DNA of 64,000 bases. Origin: Reyranella sp. (lineage in GTDB: Bacteria > Pseudomonadota > Alphaproteobacteria > Reyranellales > Reyranellaceae). The notes beneath the pieces are model-generated. The model had not been told where the DNA came from. It saw only the letters and a list, made by a program, of their open reading frames with translations, and made no database searches. Each line of letters opens with the position of its first letter. Position 1 is the stretch's first letter. The stretch covers positions 1-64,000 of the forward strand of contig JAIEOV010000008.1 in the NCBI GenBank assembly GCA_019750135.1. The letters run 5' to 3'. Shown here one piece after another: positions 8,938-18,549 of the stretch. The position numbers and the translations under genes were made by a program.

Positions 8938-10215
8938 ATGAGCGACGCAACCATGAGCGAACCGACCGAAAGCGCCGTGCGCGCCGAAGTGCGGGCCTGG
9001 CTGGAAGCCAACTGGAACCCCGAGTACGGCCTGGTCGAATGGCGCACCAAGCTGATCGAATCGGGCTGGGGCGCGCCGCACTATCCCAAGCAATGGCACG
9101 GCCGCGGCCTGCCCGTGCGCTTCAACGCCATCGTCGACGAGGAATTCGCGCGCATCGGCGCGGTCGGCGTCGCCAAGGCCGGCATCCGGACGCTGGCCGC
9201 CGCGACCATCCTCGATCACGGCACCGACTTCCATAAGGAGAAGTTCCTGCGGCGCATCCTCACGGGCGAGGACACCTGGTGCCAGCTGTTCAGCGAGCCA
9301 GGCAGCGGCTCGGACATGGCGGGCGCGGTGACGCGCGCCGACCGCCGCGGCAACCAGTGGGTGATCAACGGCCAGAAGGTGTGGACCACCAGCGCGCACA
9401 AGGCGCACTGGGGCCTGCTGCTGGCTCGCGCCAACTGGGACGTCGCCAAGCACAAGGGGCTGGCCTACTTCATCCTCGACATGAAGCAGCCCGGCGTGCA
9501 GGTCCATCCGCTGAAGCAGATGAACGGCCACGCCTCGTTCAACCAGGTGTTCTTCACCGACGCCATCGTCGAGCCCGAGATGATGGTGTGCGACGTGGGC
9601 GACGGCTGGACGGTCGCCACTACCACCCTGATGCACGAGCGTCGCGGCGCCGACGGCCTGCGCAGCTGGGCGCAGGCCTCCGACCGCAAAGGCCGCATCT
9701 ACGAGGAGGAGAAGGCCGAGATCGCCTCCACCATGGAGCCCTACAAGTGGTATCCGCAGCGCGCCGGCCGCGTCGACCTGGTGATGGAGCGGGCGAAGGC
9801 CACGGGCAAGATCAAGGATCCTGTCATTCGCCAGGAAATCGCCAAGCTCCTGATCATGTCCAAGGCCGCCGAATGGACGGCGCGCCGCGCGCGGGCGGCG
9901 CAGGCCCAGGGCAAGCCGCAGGGGCCTGAGGGCTCGCTCGGCAAGCTGGTGTCGAGCAACGTCGCGCGCCAAGCGGCACGGGTGCACACCTACATCACCG
10001 GGGCCGACGCGCTGCTGACCGGCGAGGACAGTCCGATGGGCGGCGTCATCGCCGAGATCCTGGTCTCCGTCCCTGCCACCTCGATCGCGGGCGGCACCGA
10101 CGAGATCCAGCGCAACATCATCTCCGAGCGCGTCCTCAAGATGCCCAAGGAGCCCAGCGTCGACACCAACAAGCCGTTCAAGGACGTGCCACGCAACATC
10201 ACGGCGAAGTCGTAA
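8938..10215 (+). CDS. acyl-CoA dehydrogenase family protein (second of a pair)
   Basis: 425 residues; the start is ATG 8938, with ATG 8953 as an alternative. Typical segments are GWGAPHYPKQWHGRG, WCQLFSEPGSGSDMAG (FAD and substrate site), QWVINGQKVWTTSAHKA and GGTDEIQRNIISERVLK. This longer form matches the FadE-type partner found next to shorter dehydrogenases like its upstream neighbour. The likely role is alpha,beta-dehydrogenation of an acyl-CoA in the cytoplasm. The specific substrate, possibly a branched or ring-derived acid, cannot be read here. Confidence 0.87.
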   Translation: MSDATMSEPTESAVRAEVRAWLEANWNPEYGLVEWRTKLIESGWGAPHYPKQWHGRGLPVRFNAIVDEEFARIGAVGVAKAGIRTLAAATILDHGTDFHKEKFLRRILTGEDTWCQLFSEPGSGSDMAGAVTRADRRGNQWVINGQKVWTTSAHKAHWGLLLARANWDVAKHKGLAYFILDMKQPGVQVHPLKQMNGHASFNQVFFTDAIVEPEMMVCDVGDGWTVATTTLMHERRGADGLRSWAQASDRKGRIYEEEKAEIASTMEPYKWYPQRAGRVDLVMERAKATGKIKDPVIRQEIAKLLIMSKAAEWTARRARAAQAQGKPQGPEGSLGKLVSSNVARQAARVHTYITGADALLTGEDSPMGGVIAEILVSVPATSIAGGTDEIQRNIISERVLKMPKEPSVDTNKPFKDVPRNITAKS

Positions 10216-10235
10216 AGTGTGATATCTTCGCCTGC

Positions 10236-10952
10236 ATGCCCCGTCCCCTCATCGGAGTCACCCTGGATGCAGAAAAGCCAGGGGGCTATTCCAAGTTTCC
10301 CTGGTATGCGCTGCGCCAGAACTACCTCGACGCCATCGACGCCGCGGGCGGCCTGGCGGTCGCGCTGCCGCACGAGCCCGACCGCGTCGGCGACTATCTC
10401 GAGCGCATCGATGCCCTGGTCGTGACCGGCGGAGCGTTCGATGTCGATCCCTCCTACTATGGCGGCGGCGCGAAGCACGCGACCGTCATCACCAAGGATC
10501 GTCGCACCGCCTTCGAGTTCGCCGTCACCCAGGGCGCGCTCGACCGGAACAAGCCCGTGCTGGGCATCTGCGGCGGCCAGCAGCTGCTGCACGTCGTGCT
10601 GGGCGGCAAGCTGATCCAGCACATCCCCGACGCCATCGCCGAGGCGCTGGCACACGAGCAGCCCAATCCGCGCAACGAGCCCGGCCACACCGTGCAGGTC
10701 GCCAAGGGCACGCAATTGCACGGAATCGTCGGCGCCGACGAATTGCAGGTGAACAGCGCCCATCACCAGGCGGCGGCCGATGCGCCAGCCGGCATCGTGG
10801 TGAACGCCACCGCTCCCGACGGCGTCATCGAGGGCATCGAGGCGCCGCGCTATCGCTTCTGCATCGGCGTGCAGTGGCATCCCGAATTCCTGATCTCCGA
10901 GGGCGACGCACGGCTCTTCCGCGCCTTCCTGGGAGCGGCAGCGACGAAGTGA
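10236..10952 (+). CDS. class I glutamine amidotransferase-like hydrolase (peptidase C26 / PuuD-like)
   Basis: 238 residues. The nucleophile elbow [16 protein letters not shown] (Cys near residue 111), [17 protein letters not shown] upstream and VQWHPEF (catalytic His) near the end define the C26 gamma-glutamyl hydrolase family. Relatives hydrolyse gamma-glutamyl-GABA in putrescine breakdown; that specificity is only an analogy here. It is the first of a plus-strand run (rluB, rsmD, phosphatase) with short gaps. Confidence 0.85.
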   Translation: MPRPLIGVTLDAEKPGGYSKFPWYALRQNYLDAIDAAGGLAVALPHEPDRVGDYLERIDALVVTGGAFDVDPSYYGGGAKHATVITKDRRTAFEFAVTQGALDRNKPVLGICGGQQLLHVVLGGKLIQHIPDAIAEALAHEQPNPRNEPGHTVQVAKGTQLHGIVGADELQVNSAHHQAAADAPAGIVVNATAPDGVIEGIEAPRYRFCIGVQWHPEFLISEGDARLFRAFLGAAATK

Positions 10953-10962
10953 GCTTGCTGCG

Positions 10963-11748
10963 ATGAATGGGCCCGAAAGAATAGCCAAGCGGCTGGCGCG
11001 CGCGGGCCTGTGCTCACGCCGCGACGCCGAGCGCTGGATCGCCGCCGGCCGCGTCAAGGTCGACGGCAAGGTGCTCGACACGCCGGCCTTCACCGTCACC
11101 GATGCGAGCCGCATCGAGGTCGACGGCAAGCCCCTGCCCGACGCCGACCGCGCGCGGCTGTGGCGCTATCACAAGCCGACCGGCGAGCTGGTCACCGAGC
11201 GCGATCCCCAGGGCCGGCCGACCATCTTCGATTCCCTGCCTAAGGGCATGCCGCGCGTCGTCACCGTGGGCCGGCTCGACTTCATGTCGGAGGGCCTGCT
11301 GCTGCTCACCAACGACGGCGGGCTGGCGCGGCAACTGGAGCTGCCGGCCAATGGCTGGACCCGCCGCTACCGCGCGCGCGTGCACGGCCTGGTCGACGAG
11401 GCGCGGCTCGCGGCGCTGGCCAAGGGCATCACCATCGAGGGCGTGCGCTACGGCGCCATCCAGGCCAAGCTCGAGCGCCAGCAGCGCACCAATGCCTGGC
11501 TGGAGATCGCGCTCACCGAAGGCAAGAACCGCGAGGTGCGCCGCGTCCTCGCCCATCTCGACCTGCCGGTGATGCGCCTGATCCGCGTCGCCTTCGGCCC
11601 GTTCTATCTCGGCGAGCTCGAGCAAAACCAGGTCGAGGAGGTGCCGCAACAAGCGCTCGCCAACCTGCTGGGCGTGAAGCCGCCGCCGCGCAAAGCCGGC
11701 TGGGCCAAGCCCAAAGCGCCCGCGCGCCCGCACCGACGGCGGCACTGA
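10963..11748 (+). CDS. rluB: 23S rRNA pseudouridine synthase, RluB type
   Basis: 261 residues. An S4 RNA-binding domain opens the protein ([20 protein letters not shown]). The catalytic domain carries [17 protein letters not shown] with the essential Asp near residue 105, and [14 protein letters not shown] is the RsuA/RluB signature. The C-terminus is a basic, Pro/Ala-rich tail, commonly seen in alphaproteobacteria. It isomerises a uridine in helix 90-region 23S rRNA (family knowledge). RluB fits better than RsuA because of the S4 sequence and the rsmD neighbour. Confidence 0.9.
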   Translation: MNGPERIAKRLARAGLCSRRDAERWIAAGRVKVDGKVLDTPAFTVTDASRIEVDGKPLPDADRARLWRYHKPTGELVTERDPQGRPTIFDSLPKGMPRVVTVGRLDFMSEGLLLLTNDGGLARQLELPANGWTRRYRARVHGLVDEARLAALAKGITIEGVRYGAIQAKLERQQRTNAWLEIALTEGKNREVRRVLAHLDLPVMRLIRVAFGPFYLGELEQNQVEEVPQQALANLLGVKPPPRKAGWAKPKAPARPHRRRH

Positions 11749-11775
11749 TGCTGAAGATCCCATGCTGAAGATTGT
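11748..11775 (+). repeat. 14-bp tandem duplication at the rsmD start
   Basis: ATGCTGAAGATCCC (11748-11761) is followed directly by ATGCTGAAGATTGT. The first ATG overlaps the rluB stop in the common TGATG arrangement but reads only six codons before a stop. Only the second copy opens rsmD. The unit is not a multiple of three. Confidence 0.8.
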
Positions 11776-12331
11776 CGGCGGCAAGCATCGCGGCCGCACC
11801 ATCGCCGCTCCCGAAGGCCAGAGCACGCGGCCGACGGCGAGCCGCGCACGCGAGGCATTGTTCAACATCCTGGTGCATGCCAACTGGCGCGACGACGGCA
11901 CCTCGCCCCTGATCGACGTGCGCGTGCTCGACGCCTTCGCGGGCTCGGGCGCGCTCGGGCTGGAGGCGCTGTCGCGTGGCGCCGCGCACGCGACCTTCCT
12001 CGACAACGACGCCATCGCGATCAAGCTGATCGGCGAGAACCTGCGCAAGCTCGGTGAGACGGGCGCGGCCAAGGTCGTGCGCGCCGATGCGACGCGGCCG
12101 CCGCCCGGCCGCGATCCCTGCGATCTCGTCTTTCTCGATCCGCCCTATCGCTCGGGCCAGGCCGCGCCGGCGCTCGCCGCCCTTGCCGCCGCCGGCTGGG
12201 TGGCACCCGATGCCATCGTCACCGTCGAGCTGGCGCACAACGAGGACATCGTGCCGCCGGAAGGTTTCGAGGCGATCGACGAGCGCCGCTATGGCGCGGC
12301 CAAGTTCGTGATCCTGCGAGGCAAGCCGTGA
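11762..12331 (+). CDS. rsmD: 16S rRNA (guanine(966)-N(2))-methyltransferase RsmD
   Basis: 189 residues. N-terminal LKIVGGKHRGRTIAAPEG and RPTASRAREALFNIL are RsmD signatures. SAM motif I is DAFAGSGALGLEALSRGA and the catalytic N6/N2-methylase motif is LVFLDPPYRSG. It methylates G966 of 16S rRNA on the assembling 30S subunit. The start at 11762 is the second of two tandem copies of the same 14-bp start region. The 3' end overlaps the next start by GTGA. Confidence 0.93.
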   Translation: MLKIVGGKHRGRTIAAPEGQSTRPTASRAREALFNILVHANWRDDGTSPLIDVRVLDAFAGSGALGLEALSRGAAHATFLDNDAIAIKLIGENLRKLGETGAAKVVRADATRPPPGRDPCDLVFLDPPYRSGQAAPALAALAAAGWVAPDAIVTVELAHNEDIVPPEGFEAIDERRYGAAKFVILRGKP

Positions 12332-12936
12332 CGCTCAATGTTCCGCTCTACATGCTGCGCCACGGCGAGACGGCGTGGAACACCGAACGGCGCATGCAGG
12401 GCACCAAGGATTCCAACCTCACCGAGCGCGGCCGCGTCCAGGCGCAGGCGATGGGCCGCACGCTCAAGGCCGAGCTCGCCGGCGCGCCTGGTCGCACGAT
12501 CTTCTTGCGCAGCCCGCTCGGCCGCGTGCGCGAGACCTCGGAGATCATCGGCCGCGAGCTCGGCCTCGATCCCGCCGAATGGCGCGACGATCCTCGCCTG
12601 GTCGAGCTGAGCTACGGCCAGTGGGAGGGCTTCAGCTGGAAGGACATCGAGGTCACGCATCCCACGGCACTGAGCGACTGGCGCGCCGATCCGCACGGCT
12701 ACTGCCCGCCGGGCGGCGAGACCCACGCCGAGCTGCGCCAGCGCTCGGCCGAGGTGCTGGCCGAGATCATCGCGTCGAAGACGCGCACCGTCGTGGTCGG
12801 ACATGGCGTCAGCGGCGCCGTGCTGCGCGGCCTCAACCTCGGGCTCGACGCCAAGGCGATGTTCGTCCTGGAGAAGCCGCAGGACGCCTTCTTCCGCCTG
12901 CTGTCGGGCGTCGAGGAGAAGATCTTCTGCGGCTAA
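12328..12936 (+). CDS. histidine phosphatase family protein (phosphoglycerate-mutase-like)
   Basis: 202 residues from GTG 12328, overlapping the rsmD stop. The phosphohistidine motif LRHGETAWNTERRMQG sits at residues 9-24. RSPLGRVRETSEI and the second histidine in VVVGHGVSGAVLRGL complete the branch-1 active site. Members act on phosphorylated sugars, cobalamin precursors or small phosphates; nothing here narrows the substrate. The 3' end overlaps a convergent small gene by four bases. Confidence 0.87.
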   Translation: MTLNVPLYMLRHGETAWNTERRMQGTKDSNLTERGRVQAQAMGRTLKAELAGAPGRTIFLRSPLGRVRETSEIIGRELGLDPAEWRDDPRLVELSYGQWEGFSWKDIEVTHPTALSDWRADPHGYCPPGGETHAELRQRSAEVLAEIIASKTRTVVVGHGVSGAVLRGLNLGLDAKAMFVLEKPQDAFFRLLSGVEEKIFCG

Positions 12937-13352
12937 CGCGACAGCCGCGCGGTGCGCCGGCAGCCGGTGGTCTCGCTGATCACCAGGCCGCGACCGTCGC
13001 TTTGCGCCGTCATCTTGCCCTGGCGGCGGTCGGCGGCTTTCACCGAGGCAACGCTGACCAGGGAAAACGGACCGCTCGGCTTGGCCACGCCGTGGATCTG
13101 CCACAGGCCGGGCGTCGGCGCAGGGGCCGGCGCCTTCTTGAGGTTGGGGACCGGCCCGTGCGCGGTGGTGTCGTAGGCCGAGCCGTCGACGAAGCCGTTC
13201 TCGATCGTGAGCACAAAATCGAGCGGCGCGTTGCACGAGCCGCCGTCGCTCGTGCCGCGCCATTGGCCGTCGAGGGGCGAGGTCGGCGCCGGCTGCGCCG
13301 CGGCGGGCGCCGCCCCCGCGATCGCGAACGCCAGTAACAGGATACGCTTCAT
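12933..13352 (-). CDS. small secreted protein of unknown function
   Basis: 139 residues from the ATG at 13352, which overlaps the mutL stop (ATGA), so it is translated as the last gene of the ileS-to-mutL operon. A signal peptide is clear ([17 protein letters not shown]). The mature part contains [18 protein letters not shown] and [15 protein letters not shown]. The two cysteines could form a disulphide. The pattern suggests a small periplasmic beta-sheet domain, but no family was recognised. Confidence 0.75.
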   Translation of the reverse strand: MKRILLLAFAIAGAAPAAAQPAPTSPLDGQWRGTSDGGSCNAPLDFVLTIENGFVDGSAYDTTAHGPVPNLKKAPAPAPTPGLWQIHGVAKPSGPFSLVSVASVKAADRRQGKMTAQSDGRGLVISETTGCRRTARLSR

Positions 13353-15154
13353 CGCCTTCCGAACAGTCGCTCTATATCGGCCAGTTTCAGCTCTACATAG
13401 GTCGGCCGGCCGTGATTGCACTGGCCGGAGTGCGGCGTCGCCTCCATTTGCCGCAGCAGGGCGTTCATCTCATCGACCGTGAGGCGACGGCCGGCGCGCA
13501 CCGAGGTGTGGCAGGCGAGCGTGCCGCAGACCTCCTCGATCTTCTCCTTGAGCGACAGGTGATCGCCCATCTCGCCGAGCTCGTCGGCGAGATCGCGCAC
13601 GAGGCCCTGGACATCCACTTCGCCCAGCACCGCCGGCGTTTCGCGCACGACCACTGCGCCGAGGCCGAACGGCTCCAGCACCAGACCCATCTCGGCGAGC
13701 TCGCCGGCGCGCTGCGCGAGGCGGCGTGCGCCGTCCTCGCCGATCTCGACGACCTCGGGCAGCAGCAGCGCCTGGCGCTTCACGCCGTCGGCCTGCAGCT
13801 GGTCCTTGAGGCGCTCGTGCATCAGCCGCTCGTGCGCGGCGTGCTGGTCGACGATCACCACGCCCTGGTCGGTCTGGGCGACGATGTAGGTCTCGTGCAG
13901 CTGGGCGCGCGCTACGCCCAGCGGATAGTCGTGGCCGTTGCCGTTCGGCGCCTCGGCCGGCGTCTCGACGCGTGCCGACGGAGCGGCGAACGGCGACATG
14001 AACTGCATGGCCGCTTCGGCAAGGCCGCGCGGCACCGACGTCGAATGGCCGCCTCCCCCCATCGGCAGAGGCATCGAATAGCCCGTGTGCGGCCGCAAGG
14101 CGCCCAGCGCGGCATCGGCCACCGTGGTGCTGGCGCGATGGCCGGCGGCGGCGAGCGCGGTGCGCAGCGCACCCACGATCAGGCCGCGCACGATGCCGGC
14201 GTCGCGGAAGCGCACCTCGGTCTTGGCCGGGTGGACGTTGACGTCGACCATGCCCGTCGGCGCCTCCAGGAACAGTGCCACCATGGGATGGCGATCGCGC
14301 GCCAGGAAATCCTGGTAGGCGCCGCGCACCGCGCCGGCCAGGAGCTTGTCGCGCACCGGCCGGCCGTTGACGAAGAGGTACTGGTGCTGGCCGGTCGGCC
14401 GGTTGAGCGTCGGCAGGCCGGCGAAGCCGGTCAGCCGGAAGCCCTCGCGGTTGGCGTCGATGGCGACGGTATTGTCGGCGAACTCGCGGCCCATGATGGC
14501 GGCCAGCCGCTCGAGCCGCGCCGCGCCAGGCTCCTCGAGCAGCGTGGGATTGGCCATCGGCAGGTCGACCAGGGTGCGCTCCTCGCTTTCCAGGCGGAAC
14601 GCGATGGCGGGATGGGCCATGGCGAGGCGGCGCAGCGCGTCGGCGACATGGCCCGATTCGGTGCGCGGCTCCTTGAGGAACTTGAGACGCGCCGGCGTGG
14701 CAAAGAAGAGATCGCGCACTTCGACGCGCGTGCCGGCAGGATGCGCCGCGGGCCGCAGCTCGCCCTTGGCGCCGCCTTCGATCTCGAGGCTCCACGCCGT
14801 GTCGGCACCGGCCGGGCGCGAGGTGAGAACGAAGCGGCTGACCGAGGCGATCGAGGGCAACGCCTCGCCGCGGAAGCCGAGCGTGCGGATGTCGCCGAGA
14901 TCGTCGTCAGGCAGCTTGGACGTGCAGTGACGCTCGACGGCGAGCGCCATCTCCTCGCGCGTCATGCCGACACCGTCGTCGACCACGGAAATGAAGCTGC
15001 GGCCGCCCTCCTTGAGGACGATGGCGATGCGATGCGCGCCGGCGTCGATCGCGTTCTCGACCAGCTCCTTGACGGCGCTCGCCGGGCGCTCGACCACCTC
15101 GCCCGCGGCGATGCGGTTGACCAGCGTCGAGGGGAGTCGGCGGAGCGCGCTCAT
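13349..15154 (-). CDS. mutL: DNA mismatch repair protein MutL
   Basis: 601 residues. The GHKL ATPase N-terminus ([41 protein letters not shown]) is intact. The C-terminal domain holds the endonuclease motif [12 protein letters not shown] (pattern DQHAx2Ex4E), plus ACHTSVRAG and QCNHGRP. This is therefore the nicking form of MutL used by bacteria without MutH. The linker (about residues 330-410) is Ala/Gly/Pro-rich. It is downstream of the M16 peptidase genes with a 52-base gap containing a 14-bp tandem repeat. Confidence 0.95.
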   Translation of the reverse strand: MSALRRLPSTLVNRIAAGEVVERPASAVKELVENAIDAGAHRIAIVLKEGGRSFISVVDDGVGMTREEMALAVERHCTSKLPDDDLGDIRTLGFRGEALPSIASVSRFVLTSRPAGADTAWSLEIEGGAKGELRPAAHPAGTRVEVRDLFFATPARLKFLKEPRTESGHVADALRRLAMAHPAIAFRLESEERTLVDLPMANPTLLEEPGAARLERLAAIMGREFADNTVAIDANREGFRLTGFAGLPTLNRPTGQHQYLFVNGRPVRDKLLAGAVRGAYQDFLARDRHPMVALFLEAPTGMVDVNVHPAKTEVRFRDAGIVRGLIVGALRTALAAAGHRASTTVADAALGALRPHTGYSMPLPMGGGGHSTSVPRGLAEAAMQFMSPFAAPSARVETPAEAPNGNGHDYPLGVARAQLHETYIVAQTDQGVVIVDQHAAHERLMHERLKDQLQADGVKRQALLLPEVVEIGEDGARRLAQRAGELAEMGLVLEPFGLGAVVVRETPAVLGEVDVQGLVRDLADELGEMGDHLSLKEKIEEVCGTLACHTSVRAGRRLTVDEMNALLRQMEATPHSGQCNHGRPTYVELKLADIERLFGRR

Positions 15155-15162
15155 GGCACCTT

Positions 15163-15190
15163 CATCTTACGCCCGGCATCTTACGCCCGG
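15163..15190. repeat. 14-bp tandem repeat in the mutL leader
   Basis: CATCTTACGCCCGG occurs twice in a row (15163-15176 and 15177-15190), between the second M16 gene and the mutL start. It adds spacing just upstream of mutL without altering any frame. Confidence 0.75.
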
Positions 15191-15206
15191 GCTCGGGATC
15201 CCGCGA

Positions 15207-16532
15207 TCACGGATCCGCGGAGATACCCACCGGCTTGCCGACGACGACCGTGGTCAGCGCCTCGTCGCGCAACAGGCGGCGCGCGAGACGGCGGACATCG
15301 TCGATCTTCACCGCCGCGATCAGGGCAGCGCGCTTGGTGAGATGGTCGGGCGCGAGGCCGTCGACCTGCATGGAATGCAGCAGGCCCGCGATGGCGCCCG
15401 ACGAATCGAGCGACAGCGCCAGGGCGCCGGCGAGATAGGTCTTGGCGTCGGCGACCTCCTGCTCGGTCGGGCCGTCGACGCGCAGCCGGGCCAGCTCAGC
15501 CTTCACGACGCGCAGCGCCTCGGCGACCCGCTCGTTGGCCGACGCCGTCGACATCACCAGCAGCGCCGCGCGCTTGTAGACGCGCAGGCTCGACGAGGCG
15601 CCGTAGGCCAGCCCGCGCTTCTCGCGCACCTCGCTGAACAGCCGCGACTGCTGGCCGCCGCCGCCCAGGATGTGGTTCATGATCAGCGCGGCGTACCAGT
15701 CGGGATCGTCGCGGGCGACGCCGGGCAATGCCAGCAAGGCCGTGCTCTGCGGCACCGGCCGCTCGACCACGACCGTGCGCGCCTTGGTCGGCGGCTTCCA
15801 CTCGGGCGGCAAGGCGGGCGGCGTGCCCATGGGCAGGCTGCCGAACGCACGGTCGAGCAGGCGGGCGAAATCGGCCTCGTCGATGTCGCCCACCGCGGCC
15901 ACGATCAGGCCGTTGCGGATCAACAGCGCCGTCGCGCGCTGCTTGAGGTCCTGCTGCGAGAGCTTCTTCAGATCGTCGGGCGTGCCGTCGGGGTCGTTGG
16001 CATAGGGATGGCCCGCGAACTCGGTCTCCATCAGGGTGCGCGCGGCGACCGAGCCGGGACGCTGGTTGGCCTGGTTGATGCCGGCGATGGTCTGGGCGCG
16101 GCGCTGCTCGATCATGTCGGCATCGAAGCGCGGCTGGGTGAGCGCCAGGCGCAGGAGCTCGAAGCCTTCCTCGCGGTTGGCCGACAGCACGCGCAGGCTG
16201 CCGCCCAGGCGGTCGAGCGAGGCGCTGAAGCTCACCGATGCCGCGGCATCCTCCTGGCGCTGCCGGAAGGCCTGCGCAGTGAGCGTCCCGGCGCCGTCGG
16301 TGAGCAGCGCGGCCATGAGGGAGGTGACGCCGAGCTGGCCCGCCGGATCCGAGGCCGTGCCGCCGGCGAAGGAGAAGGCGAGCGACAGCGCAGGCGCGCT
16401 CTTGTCCTGCACCAGCCACGCCTTGATGCCAGCCGGCGTGGTCACGGTCCTGATGTCGACCGCACCGGCAGCGGCTGGCAGGATCAGGACCGCGACGAGC
16501 AGCGCGGCAAGGACACGCAACAGCCGGCTCAC
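15207..16532 (-). CDS. M16 family peptidase-like protein, non-catalytic partner
   Basis: 441 residues with an N-terminal signal (LLVAVLILPAAAGA). The M16 fold is recognisable from SFAGGTASDPAGQLGVTSL, REKRGLAYGASSSL and GGGGQQSRLFSEVREKRG. The zinc-binding HxxEH of the family is absent; the corresponding place reads GQLGVTSLMAALL. It overlaps the upstream, catalytically complete M16 gene by ATGA, so the two form a typical active/inactive periplasmic pair. The role of this pair in cofactor or leader-peptide processing is not established. Confidence 0.85.
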   Translation of the reverse strand: MSRLLRVLAALLVAVLILPAAAGAVDIRTVTTPAGIKAWLVQDKSAPALSLAFSFAGGTASDPAGQLGVTSLMAALLTDGAGTLTAQAFRQRQEDAAASVSFSASLDRLGGSLRVLSANREEGFELLRLALTQPRFDADMIEQRRAQTIAGINQANQRPGSVAARTLMETEFAGHPYANDPDGTPDDLKKLSQQDLKQRATALLIRNGLIVAAVGDIDEADFARLLDRAFGSLPMGTPPALPPEWKPPTKARTVVVERPVPQSTALLALPGVARDDPDWYAALIMNHILGGGGQQSRLFSEVREKRGLAYGASSSLRVYKRAALLVMSTASANERVAEALRVVKAELARLRVDGPTEQEVADAKTYLAGALALSLDSSGAIAGLLHSMQVDGLAPDHLTKRAALIAAVKIDDVRRLARRLLRDEALTTVVVGKPVGISADP

Positions 16533-17923
16533 CGCATGCCTTCCTGCGGGGTCAGCACCGAGGTCACGAGCCCGTCGGCGCGCCAGACATGGCGCGCGGC
16601 GGCGACCACGGCGGCGGGCGTGACGGCGGCGATGCGTTGCGGCCAGGCATCGATATCGGCCACGGTGCCGCCGACGCCGAGCGCGCCGCCGTAGATGCGC
16701 GGGCCGCTCTGCAGCGAATCCTGCGAATAGATCGCGGCGGCCAGCAGCTGGTTCTGCGCCCGCTCGACCTCCTCGGCGGTCACGCCGTCATCGAGCAGCT
16801 TGCCTAGCAGGCCGCCGACCGCGCTCTCGATCTCGACGATGGGCGTGCCCGACGTCGGATGGACACCGAGATCGAACGAGGTGAGGCCGAGGCTCGACGG
16901 GCTGTAGGACGCCCAAGCCGACAGCGCGACCTTGCGGTCGGTCACCAGGCTGTTCCACAGCCGGCTGGTCTCGCGGCCGCCCAGCAGGCTCGCCAGCACC
17001 TGCAGGGCATAGGCGTACTGGCTCTCGCCCTTGTGGTAGGACGGCGCGAGGTAGTAGCGCGACCAGCGCGGCTCGGCGACGCGCGCGTCGGCGCGCGTGA
17101 CGCGCTGCGGCAGGTCGGAGGCGCCCTCGCCCGGCCGGCGCCGCGGATCGACCTTGCGCTGTGGGATCGGCCCGTAGTGCTTCTCGGCGAGCTTGCGCAC
17201 CTGGTCGGCCGTGGTGTCGCCGGCCACGATCAGAATCGCGTTGTTGGGCATGTACCATTTGGCATAGAACGCCGCGAGATCGTGGACGCTGAGCTTCTTC
17301 ACGTCGTCGACATAGCCCGAGATCGGCATGCCGTAGGGCTTGTGGCGGCCGTAGAGTTGCTCCTGCACCGCCTCGCCCAGCAGCGCGGCAGGCGAGTTCT
17401 CGGTGCGCATGCGGCGCTCCTCGAGCACGACCTGGCGCTCGGGGATCAGCTCCTTCTCGGTGATGCGCAGGTTGGCCATGCGATCGGCCTCCATGCGCAT
17501 GACCATCTCCAGCCGATCGGGCGCGACCGTCTGGTAGTAGCCCGTGGTGTCGAAGCTCGTATAGGCGTTGTCGCGCCCGCCGTTCCTGGAGACGATGCGC
17601 GAGAATTCAGTCGGCCCGATCGTGCCCGTGCCCTTGAACATCATGTGCTCGAGGAAATGGGCGATGCCGGTCTTGCCGTAGACCTCGTCTGCACTGCCGA
17701 CCTTGTAGACCACGAGCTGGTTGATGATCGGCGCGCGGCTCGACGGCAGGACCACGACCTGCAGGCCGTTGGGCAGCGTGAAGAACTCGGACTTGCGCCG
17801 CTCGACCGAGAAAAGCTTGGCGCCCGCGATCGATGGCGAGGCGAGCGCGCCGGCCGCGACGATTCCCGCGAGTAGTGGCCCGCCGAGCAGAGCGCGGCGG
17901 CGCGAGATCGCTGCGGCGCTCAG
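16529..17923 (-). CDS. M16 family zinc peptidase, probable CTG start
   Basis: About 464 residues. The zinc motif HFLEHMMFKG (HxxEH) and the downstream glutamate region are intact. The conserved M16 opening FTLPNGLQVVVLP and, before it, a signal-like RRRALLGG plus a hydrophobic stretch are in frame upstream of the first GTG (17755). No ATG, GTG or TTG exists between there and the upstream gene. A CTG at 17923 overlaps the previous stop as CTGA, with GAAGG a few bases before it, and is the best start. The protein is likely exported and works with the neighbouring non-catalytic M16 protein. Confidence 0.8.
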   Translation of the reverse strand: MSAAAISRRRALLGGPLLAGIVAAGALASPSIAGAKLFSVERRKSEFFTLPNGLQVVVLPSSRAPIINQLVVYKVGSADEVYGKTGIAHFLEHMMFKGTGTIGPTEFSRIVSRNGGRDNAYTSFDTTGYYQTVAPDRLEMVMRMEADRMANLRITEKELIPERQVVLEERRMRTENSPAALLGEAVQEQLYGRHKPYGMPISGYVDDVKKLSVHDLAAFYAKWYMPNNAILIVAGDTTADQVRKLAEKHYGPIPQRKVDPRRRPGEGASDLPQRVTRADARVAEPRWSRYYLAPSYHKGESQYAYALQVLASLLGGRETSRLWNSLVTDRKVALSAWASYSPSSLGLTSFDLGVHPTSGTPIVEIESAVGGLLGKLLDDGVTAEEVERAQNQLLAAAIYSQDSLQSGPRIYGGALGVGGTVADIDAWPQRIAAVTPAAVVAAARHVWRADGLVTSVLTPQEGMR

Positions 17924-18504
17924 AAGATGCCTTCGAGCAGGCCGCGCTGGCGCCGCTTGATGGTCGGCGTCGAGCCCGAGGCGGGCTGGCCCGCGGCCTG
18001 GGCGTCGCGGATGCGCTGCTGCTCCTTGGTCGGATCGACGACGACGCCGGGAGGCGGCGAGTCCTGCCAGAAGATCAGGCTGTCGATGAACGACTTGTCG
18101 CTGTCGGCGATCGTCTTGGTGTCCTGGTTGACCCGGCTGCGGATGTTGGGGTCGACGCTGGCGCCGCCGGCCTTCTGGACCAGCGACTGCTCGCTGCTGG
18201 TGCGGCCCGGTCCCTGGGCAGCTCCGGTCATGACCTGGTTGCGCTGCGGACGCGCCGCCAGCGCCGGCGACAGCGCCTCCTTGGCCTGGTCGGCCGGCGT
18301 CACTTCCTGTGGCCGCGGCTCACCGGGCCGCGGCGGGCGTAGCTCGGCATTGGGCGGCATGGTGAGCGGCGAGTGCGAGACGATCTTGAACTCATCGGGC
18401 GACACCTTCTTGCCGCCACCGAGATTCTCCAATGCACTGCAGCCGCCCAGCGCCAGCGCGCCCAGAGCAGCAAGACCTGCCGGTATCAGGATCGTGCGTC
18501 GCAT
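17920..18504 (-). CDS. DUF3035 lipoprotein (BamF-type)
   Basis: 194 residues with a lipoprotein signal (lipobox LGGC, Cys near residue 22). The mature part begins with FKIVSHSPLTMPPNAELRPP, the hallmark of DUF3035 proteins, which are restricted mainly to alphaproteobacteria and include the BAM-associated BamF lipoprotein. The rest is Pro/Gln-rich and probably disordered. It sits between lspA, whose product processes lipoproteins, and the M16 pair, as in many alphaproteobacteria. An outer-membrane assembly role is inferred from the family. Confidence 0.85.
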   Translation of the reverse strand: MRRTILIPAGLAALGALALGGCSALENLGGGKKVSPDEFKIVSHSPLTMPPNAELRPPRPGEPRPQEVTPADQAKEALSPALAARPQRNQVMTGAAQGPGRTSSEQSLVQKAGGASVDPNIRSRVNQDTKTIADSDKSFIDSLIFWQDSPPPGVVVDPTKEQQRIRDAQAAGQPASGSTPTIKRRQRGLLEGIF

Positions 18505-18549
18505 CGTTCGTCCTTCGGTTTTTGTTCTTGTCCACAGATCATGGCCGCA

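Noticed and set aside
13412-15340. 642-codon open frame on the plus strand opposite mutL
   Set aside because: It is antisense to a clear MutL with all motifs; its translation is a His/Arg/Gln-rich mirror typical of GC-rich antisense frames, with no family similarity.
14964-16694. 576-codon plus-strand frame opposite the M16 peptidase-like gene
   Set aside because: Antisense shadow of an M16 protein with recognisable family segments; no ribosome site or domain of its own.
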